17,402 bases of DNA from NCBI GenBank assembly GCA_005791685.1, contig SXVG01000004.1, positions 1 through 17,402 on the forward strand, written 5' to 3'. Numbering within the stretch: position 1 is the stretch's first letter; each line of letters opens with the position of its first letter. Below are positions 12,449 to 17,402 of the stretch, piece by piece. The notes under the pieces are model-generated. The model ran no database searches. It had not been told where the DNA came from and saw only the letters and a program-made list of their open reading frames with translations. The DNA comes from Methylotenera sp. (GTDB lineage Bacteria > Pseudomonadota > Gammaproteobacteria > Burkholderiales > Methylophilaceae). Position numbers and translations under genes: made by a program.

Positions 12449-15265
12449 TTAGAGCATGGCCTTTAGGTATTTAGCCGTGTAGCTGTGTGGGTTTTGCGCC
12501 ACTTGTTCAGGTGTGCCTTCGGCGATGATGCTGCCGCCCCCATCCCCACCCTCTGGGCCCATGTCCACTATCCAATCAGCCGTTTTAATCACGTCTAAAT
12601 TGTGTTCAATAATAACGATGGTGTTACCGGCATCCCTTAAGCGATGGATCACGTCCAGCAATAATTGGATGTCGGCAAAGTGTAAGCCGGTGGTCGGTTC
12701 GTCCAAGATATACAAGGTGCGACCGGTGTCGCGTTTGCTTAATTCCAGTGCCAATTTTACCCGTTGCGCTTCGCCGCCGGATAAGGTGGTGGCACTTTGG
12801 CCTAGGGTGATGTAGCCCAAGCCCACATCCAGCAAGGTTTTTAGCTTGCGTGCAATGACCGGTTGGGCGCTAAAAAAGCCGTGCGCTTGCTCTACCGTCA
12901 TCTCTAACACTTCGCGTATGTTTTTGCCTTTGAACTGAATTTCCAAGGTTTCGCGGTTGTAGCGGTGGCCTTTGCAAACGTCGCAAGGCACGTAAACATC
13001 CGGTAAAAAGTGCATTTCCACGCGCAGTACGCCGTCGCCTTGGCAGGCTTCACAGCGCCCACCTTTAACGTTGAATGAATAGCGGCCTGGGCCGTAACCA
13101 CGCACCCGACTTTCAGGCACGCCGGCGAATAAATCGCGGATAGGGGTGAATAAGCCGGTGTAAGTGGCTGGGTTAGAGCGCGGCGTGCGACCTATCGGGC
13201 TTTGGTCTACGTCCACCACTTTGTCAAAAAAGGCCAAGCCGTCTATCTCGCCAAAGGCGGCCGGCTCGGTGTTGCTGCCGTATAAGTGCTGCGACACCAC
13301 GCGGTACAGCGTGTCATTAATCAAGGTGGATTTGCCGCTGCCGGACACGCCAGTAATGCAGCTTAGTAAACCGACCGGTAATTTTAGACTGACGTCTTTT
13401 AAGTTGTTGCCGCTGGCGTGGCTTAATTTTAGCCAACGGGCTGGGTCAGGCGCGGTGCGTTTTTTGTTGTAAATAATTTGTTTCTTGCCGCTTAAGTATT
13501 CACCGGTGAGGGAATTGGGGTTGGCCAATACTTGCGTCGGTGTGCCTTCTGCGACGATTTTGCCGCCGTGCTCGCCGGCACCGGGGCCTATGTCGATGAC
13601 GTAATCGGCAGATAAAATGGCATCGTGATCGTGCTCGACCACGATCACGCTATTGCCTATGTCGCGTAAACGCTTGAGCGTTTCTAATAAACGGTCGTTA
13701 TCGCGTTGATGCAATCCTATCGATGGTTCGTCCAATACGTACATGACGCCGGTTAGGCCGCTGCCAATTTGGCTGGCCAAGCGTATGCGTTGTGCTTCGC
13801 CGCCGGACAAGGTTTCTGCCGAGCGCGACAAGGATAAATACTCCAAACCGACGTTGCTTAAAAACTTCAAACGGTTGCTGATCTCTTTCACGATCTTATC
13901 CGCGATGGCTAATTTAGCCCCAGTCAATTCCAGTGTTTCAAAGAAAGTAAGCGCTAACTTTAACGGCACTTCACAGACTTCGTGTATGTTTTTATTGCCC
14001 ACTTTGACAAAGCGTGCGGCTTTGCGTAAACGCGTGCCGTTGCAATCCGGGCAGGTTTTTGAATTGAGGTATTTGGCCAATTCTTCGCGCACGGTTTGCG
14101 AATCGGTTTCGTGATAACGGCGTTTTAAATTGTTTAAAATACCTTCAAACGAGTGGGTTTTTTCAAAGAAAGTGCCGCGCTCGTTGAGGTATTTAAACGG
14201 CAAGGTTTCTTTATCGCTACCGTGCAGTAAGACTTGTTGTATGGCTTCCGGCAATTTTTCAAACGGGCAATCCAAATCAAATTGGTAATGCGCGGCTAAG
14301 CTGGCTAACATCTGAAAGTAAAATTGGTTGCGTCTGTCCCAGCCTTTGATGGCGCCGGCGGCTAAGGACAAATGCGGAAAGGCCACCACCCGTTTCGGGT
14401 CAAAAAAGTTAATGTTGCCTAAGCCATCGCAACTTGGGCAAGCGCCCATGGGGTTGTTGAAAGAGAATAGGCGCGGTTCTAATTCCGCTAGTGAGTACTC
14501 ACAAATTGGGCAGGCAAACTTGGCGGAAAACACATGTTCGCGTTCGCTATCCATCTCCAAAGCGATGGCTTTGCCCTCGGCTAAACGCAAGGCGGTTTCG
14601 AACGATTCGGCGATGCGTTGCTTCATGTCGGGTTTTACTTTTACCCGGTCTATGACCACTTCCACGCTGTGTTTGGTGGTTTTAGCGAGCGCCGGCAAGG
14701 CGTCCATTTCATAAATTTGCCCGTCTATGCGTAAGCGTACAAAGCCCTGCGCCTTGAGCTCGTCAAATAAATCCAGTTGCTCGCCCTTGCGGTTGCTGAC
14801 CACCGGCGCTAACAGCATGAGCTTGGTGTCTTCGGGCAAGGCCATGACGTGATCGACCATTTGGCTGACGGTTTGCGCTTCCAGTTTGATGCCGTGTTCT
14901 GGGCATTCAGGGTCGCCGGCGCGGGCATACAGCAGGCGTAGGTAGTCGTGAATTTCGGTGACTGTGCCTACCGTTGAACGTGGGTTATGCGAGGTGGATT
15001 TTTGTTCTATGGAGATGGCCGGCGACAAGCCTTCTATCAAGTCGACATCCGGTTTGTCCATGCGCGCTAAAAATTGCCTAGCGTAAGCCGATAAGGATTC
15101 CACATAGCGACGCTGGCCTTCGGCGTACAAGGTATCAAAGGCCAAGGACGATTTGCCTGAGCCAGATAAACCGGTAATCACCACCAATTGATTACGTGGA
15201 ATGTCCAAGGAAATATTTTTAAGATTGTGCGTGCGGGCGCCGCGTATTTTTATGAATTCCATCAT
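12449..15265 (-). CDS. uvrA: UvrA, excinuclease ABC subunit A
   Basis: The product is 938 aa, the normal length. UvrA dimers find bulky DNA lesions and load UvrB in nucleotide excision repair. Two ABC ATPase modules are visible: Walker A GLSGSGKSSLAF near 33 with signature LSGGEAQRIRLASQIGSGL and DEPSIGLHQRD, and Walker A GVSGSGKSTLIND with signature LSGGEAQRVKLALELSKR and DEPTTGLHFAD. Zinc fingers are CPIC...CPSC (first half) and CEAC...CDVC (second half). The start MMEFIKIRGARTHNLKNI fits the family; the second ATG (15262) is equally possible, and neither has a strong Shine-Dalgarno sequence. The gene diverges from the MFS gene. No LexA-type box is seen upstream. Confidence 0.98.
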   Translation of the reverse strand: MMEFIKIRGARTHNLKNISLDIPRNQLVVITGLSGSGKSSLAFDTLYAEGQRRYVESLSAYARQFLARMDKPDVDLIEGLSPAISIEQKSTSHNPRSTVGTVTEIHDYLRLLYARAGDPECPEHGIKLEAQTVSQMVDHVMALPEDTKLMLLAPVVSNRKGEQLDLFDELKAQGFVRLRIDGQIYEMDALPALAKTTKHSVEVVIDRVKVKPDMKQRIAESFETALRLAEGKAIALEMDSEREHVFSAKFACPICEYSLAELEPRLFSFNNPMGACPSCDGLGNINFFDPKRVVAFPHLSLAAGAIKGWDRRNQFYFQMLASLAAHYQFDLDCPFEKLPEAIQQVLLHGSDKETLPFKYLNERGTFFEKTHSFEGILNNLKRRYHETDSQTVREELAKYLNSKTCPDCNGTRLRKAARFVKVGNKNIHEVCEVPLKLALTFFETLELTGAKLAIADKIVKEISNRLKFLSNVGLEYLSLSRSAETLSGGEAQRIRLASQIGSGLTGVMYVLDEPSIGLHQRDNDRLLETLKRLRDIGNSVIVVEHDHDAILSADYVIDIGPGAGEHGGKIVAEGTPTQVLANPNSLTGEYLSGKKQIIYNKKRTAPDPARWLKLSHASGNNLKDVSLKLPVGLLSCITGVSGSGKSTLINDTLYRVVSQHLYGSNTEPAAFGEIDGLAFFDKVVDVDQSPIGRTPRSNPATYTGLFTPIRDLFAGVPESRVRGYGPGRYSFNVKGGRCEACQGDGVLRVEMHFLPDVYVPCDVCKGHRYNRETLEIQFKGKNIREVLEMTVEQAHGFFSAQPVIARKLKTLLDVGLGYITLGQSATTLSGGEAQRVKLALELSKRDTGRTLYILDEPTTGLHFADIQLLLDVIHRLRDAGNTIVIIEHNLDVIKTADWIVDMGPEGGDGGGSIIAEGTPEQVAQNPHSYTAKYLKAML

Positions 15266-15305
15266 GCTTGTGGCTAAAGACTCGGTTAATTTTTGGCAAC
15301 CTGCT

Positions 15306-15335
15306 AATATACCTACTTTTATAAAATTAGCTCAA
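15306..15335 (-). promoter_or_regulatory. Proposed sigma-70 promoter of uvrA
   Basis: Read on minus: TTGAGC (15330-15335), 18-base spacer, TATATT (15306-15311), matching 4/6 and 5/6. The start would lie near 15299, about 35 bases before the uvrA ATG. Confidence 0.5.
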
Positions 15336-15344
15336 GTAATTTAC

Positions 15345-16820
15345 ATGACAGCCATAAAAAATCAGTTGGGTGAGTTGGTCAAAGACGTGGCCACACAAAA
15401 AATGGCCGCCCTGGTTGAAGCAAGCAGTTTAGATAAAATGACGCCGATTGAACTGCGTGCTACCGTTAGTTTGGCCTCCATTTATGGTTTGCGCATGTTC
15501 GGTTTATTTTCCATATTGCCCATCTTTGCGGTTTACGCCGCCTCCTTTCCTGGGCACCCTACGCCGTTCATGATAGGCTTGGCACTGGGTGCATACGGCT
15601 TAACGCAAGCTTTGTTTCAACTGCCTTTTGGCATGGCCTCGGATAAATTCGGTCGCAAACCCATGATTTATTTAGGCTTAGGCATCTTCGCCGTAGGCAG
15701 CATGATGGCGGCTTTGGCCATGAATGTAGAAGGCATGATCATAGGCCGTGCCGTGCAAGGCGCTGGGGCAGTGTCGGCGGTGGTGACGGCCTTGTTGGCC
15801 GATTTGACCCGTGATGAGAATCGCACCAAAGCCATGGCCAGCATAGGCGCGACCATAGGCGTGGCGTTTGCCGTGTCTTTAGTCGGCGGCCCCTTGCTTA
15901 ATCAATGGATAGGCGTGCCCGGCATATTTTTCATGACCGCTTTGTTAACCCTGGCCGCCATCGCTGTGGTGAAATACGTGGTGCCCGATCCTGTGCATAG
16001 CCACTACCATTCCGATGCCAGCGCCGCGCCGGCTAAGCTCAAAGATGTCTTGAAAAACAGCCAATTATTGCGTTTAAATTACGGCATTTTTGCCTTGCAT
16101 GCGGCGCAAATGGCCATGTTTGTGGTGGTGCCGTTTGCCATCAGCAAGGCCAGCGATATGCACGTGAATCAGCATTGGTTTATCTATTTGCCGGTGTTGT
16201 TGCTGTCTTTTGCCTTAATGGTGCCGGCCATTATTTATGCGGAAAAACAAGCCAAAATGAAACAAGTGTTTGTGGCGGCCGTGGCCACCATGTTGCTGGC
16301 CCAGTTATTTTTTGCCGTATCCATAGACTACTTCTGGGGCATAGTATTTTCATTGACGGTCTATTTTGTGGCGTTTAATTTATTGGAAGCGTCCTTGCCG
16401 TCCATCATTAGTAAAATGGCGCCGGCGGCGGCTAAAGGCACGGCCATGGGCGTATACAATACCGCGCAGTCTTTGGGCATATTTGTCGGTGGCGCGATGG
16501 GCGGTTATTTGTCGCACCGTTTTGGTTTTGCCAGCGTCTTTATTTTTTGTAGCGTAATGATGCTTTTATGGCTAGTATTCGCTTATTCCATGCAAGCGCC
16601 ACCGGCACTTAAAACCAAGATGTACGGCTTAGATGAAGCGTCGCTTGAGTTAACTGCGGAACAGGCGAGCACGCTTAAAAATCAGTTAAGTAAATTGGCC
16701 GGCGTAGTAGAAGCGGTGGTGTTGCCGCAAGAGCGCACGGTCATTTTAAAAGTGGATGCAAAGATACACAACACGCAGGCTTGGCAAGAAACTAATGTGC
16801 AACAACTATTGAGGGGATAA
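15345..16820 (+). CDS. MFS transporter, YajR-like with C-terminal soluble domain
   Basis: The product is 491 aa from the ATG at 15345. About twelve membrane helices are visible, with the MFS motif A GMASDKFGRKP between helices 2 and 3. The start is uncertain: family similarity begins at MTPIELRATVSLASIYGLRMFGLF (ATG at 15438). An ATG at 15201 would overlap uvrA by 65 bases and code for odd sequence, so it was set aside. None of the candidates has a good Shine-Dalgarno sequence. After the last helix about 75 residues follow, including LSKLAGVVEAVVLPQERTVILKVD, like the small ferredoxin-type YAM domain of E. coli YajR. Substrate is unknown. ssb follows after 3 bases, so they are probably co-transcribed. 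Confidence 0.85.
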   Translation: MTAIKNQLGELVKDVATQKMAALVEASSLDKMTPIELRATVSLASIYGLRMFGLFSILPIFAVYAASFPGHPTPFMIGLALGAYGLTQALFQLPFGMASDKFGRKPMIYLGLGIFAVGSMMAALAMNVEGMIIGRAVQGAGAVSAVVTALLADLTRDENRTKAMASIGATIGVAFAVSLVGGPLLNQWIGVPGIFFMTALLTLAAIAVVKYVVPDPVHSHYHSDASAAPAKLKDVLKNSQLLRLNYGIFALHAAQMAMFVVVPFAISKASDMHVNQHWFIYLPVLLLSFALMVPAIIYAEKQAKMKQVFVAAVATMLLAQLFFAVSIDYFWGIVFSLTVYFVAFNLLEASLPSIISKMAPAAAKGTAMGVYNTAQSLGIFVGGAMGGYLSHRFGFASVFIFCSVMMLLWLVFAYSMQAPPALKTKMYGLDEASLELTAEQASTLKNQLSKLAGVVEAVVLPQERTVILKVDAKIHNTQAWQETNVQQLLRG

Positions 16821-16823
16821 AAA

Positions 16824-17318
16824 ATGGCATCAGTTAATAAAGTAATTCTAGTCGGTAATTTAGGCCGTGATCCTGAAGTGCGATTTATGCCAAATGGCGA
16901 CGCGGTATGCAATTTTAGCATTGCCACCACCGACAGTTGGAAAGACAAAGCCGGCGCCAAACAAGAGCGTACCGAATGGCATAACATCGTCATGTACCGC
17001 AAGTTGGCGGAAATTGCCGGTGAGTATTTGAAAAAAGGTCGGCCAGTTTATGTGGAAGGCCGCTTGCAAACACGCAAATGGCAAACCAAAGAAGGCCAAG
17101 ATCGCTACACCACAGAAATCATTGCCGATCAAATGCAAATGTTAGGTAGCCGTGACGGCGCCGGTTCCAATGCCAGCTACGATGGCGGCATGGATCAAAG
17201 CAGTGGCAACGATGATTACAATCAAGCGCCTAGCAATCCGGCCTCGGCCAAACCCGCGGCTGCCGCCAAACCGGCTGGCGCAGGCTTTGACGATTTTGAG
17301 GACGACATTCCGTTTTAG
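16824..17318 (+). CDS. ssb: Single-stranded DNA-binding protein
   Basis: The product is 164 aa. The OB fold covers residues 1-110 (MASVNKVILVGNLGRDPEVR, NFSIATTD, EWHNIVMYRKLAEIAGEYLKKG, YVEGRLQTRKW). A Gly/Ser/Asn/Ala/Pro-rich linker leads to the acidic tail DDFEDDIPF, which recruits partner proteins. SSB coats single strands in replication, repair and recombination as a tetramer. A clear Shine-Dalgarno sequence GAGGGG (16812-16817) lies within the end of the MFS gene, 6 bases before the ATG. In E. coli ssb and uvrA are directly divergent; here the MFS gene is inserted between them. Confidence 0.98.
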   Translation: MASVNKVILVGNLGRDPEVRFMPNGDAVCNFSIATTDSWKDKAGAKQERTEWHNIVMYRKLAEIAGEYLKKGRPVYVEGRLQTRKWQTKEGQDRYTTEIIADQMQMLGSRDGAGSNASYDGGMDQSSGNDDYNQAPSNPASAKPAAAAKPAGAGFDDFEDDIPF

Positions 17319-17332
17319 CGGCACAGCACACG

Positions 17333-17389
17333 GATAAACACAGGGAAAACCTAAAACCCATTTTGACGCCGATAAACGCAAATAAAACC
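17333..17389. repeat. Degenerate direct repeat after ssb
   Basis: GATAAACACAGGGAAAACC (17333-17351) and GATAAACGCAAATAAAACC (17371-17389) match at 15 of 19 positions, 38 bases apart. The AAACCCAT next to the second copy also occurs beside the inverted repeat at 7299-7305. It looks like the edge of an intergenic repeat cut by the window end. No terminator for ssb is visible before it. Confidence 0.4.
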
Positions 17390-17402
17390 CATGATTAGCC
17401 AC

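Noticed and set aside
15201..15344. MFS gene starting at ATG 15201
   Set aside because: It would overlap the divergent uvrA start by 65 bases and add about 48 residues with no resemblance to a transporter N-terminus.
15246..15345. LexA (SOS) box upstream of uvrA
   Set aside because: No CTGT-N8-ACAG pattern was found in the divergent uvrA/MFS gap.

Overview
The window reads as chromosomal DNA of a Gram-negative betaproteobacterium. A Methylophilaceae member (Methylotenera/Methylophilus-like) is my best guess. This rests on the protein sequences and on three gene neighbourhoods I recall from that group: glnA / DUF4124 protein / ntrB-ntrC, rhodanese-aroE-mtgA, and uvrA with a divergent MFS gene followed by ssb. 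The taxonomic call is inference from memory, not a search result.

Layout. Bases 1-169 are the 3' end of prmC. Bases 170-4655 look like an accessory block. It holds a tyrosine recombinase (integrase) gene, a porin reading frame that has lost its start codon directly downstream of the integrase, a putative 2OG-Fe(II) oxygenase-like gene between two identical copies of a transcription terminator, a ParDE-type toxin-antitoxin pair, and an orphan BrnA-like antitoxin gene. The ParDE pair and brnA are divergent and share a compact control region with a near-perfect palindrome. Bases 4656-9885 are the nitrogen-control region, all on the minus strand: ntrC, ntrB, a secreted DUF4124 protein and glnA. 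Upstream of glnA are a nearly perfect sigma-54 promoter and two textbook NtrC enhancer sites. Bases 9889-11907 are a plus-strand run of rhodanese, aroE and mtgA. Bases 11921-12383 hold a second, weaker ParE-like toxin/antitoxin pair. Bases 12449-15265 are uvrA (minus strand). A YajR-like MFS transporter gene diverges from it, followed closely by ssb. Repeat-like sequence starts after ssb at the window edge.

How the genes work together. NtrB and NtrC form the nitrogen-sensing two-component system. Phospho-NtrC bound at 9708-9753 would activate sigma-54 polymerase at 9632-9647 to transcribe glnA (glutamine synthetase). aroE (aromatic amino acids) and mtgA (peptidoglycan polymerisation) are core metabolism. 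uvrA and ssb are DNA repair and replication genes.

The most interesting signals are: the startless but otherwise fully open porin beside an integrase; the twin identical terminators bracketing the oxygenase-like gene; the shared control region between parDE and orphan brnA; and a perfect 30-bp inverted repeat between the DUF4124 gene and ntrB. I do not see a clearly new multi-gene system. No tRNA, rRNA, CRISPR array or insertion sequence was recognised.
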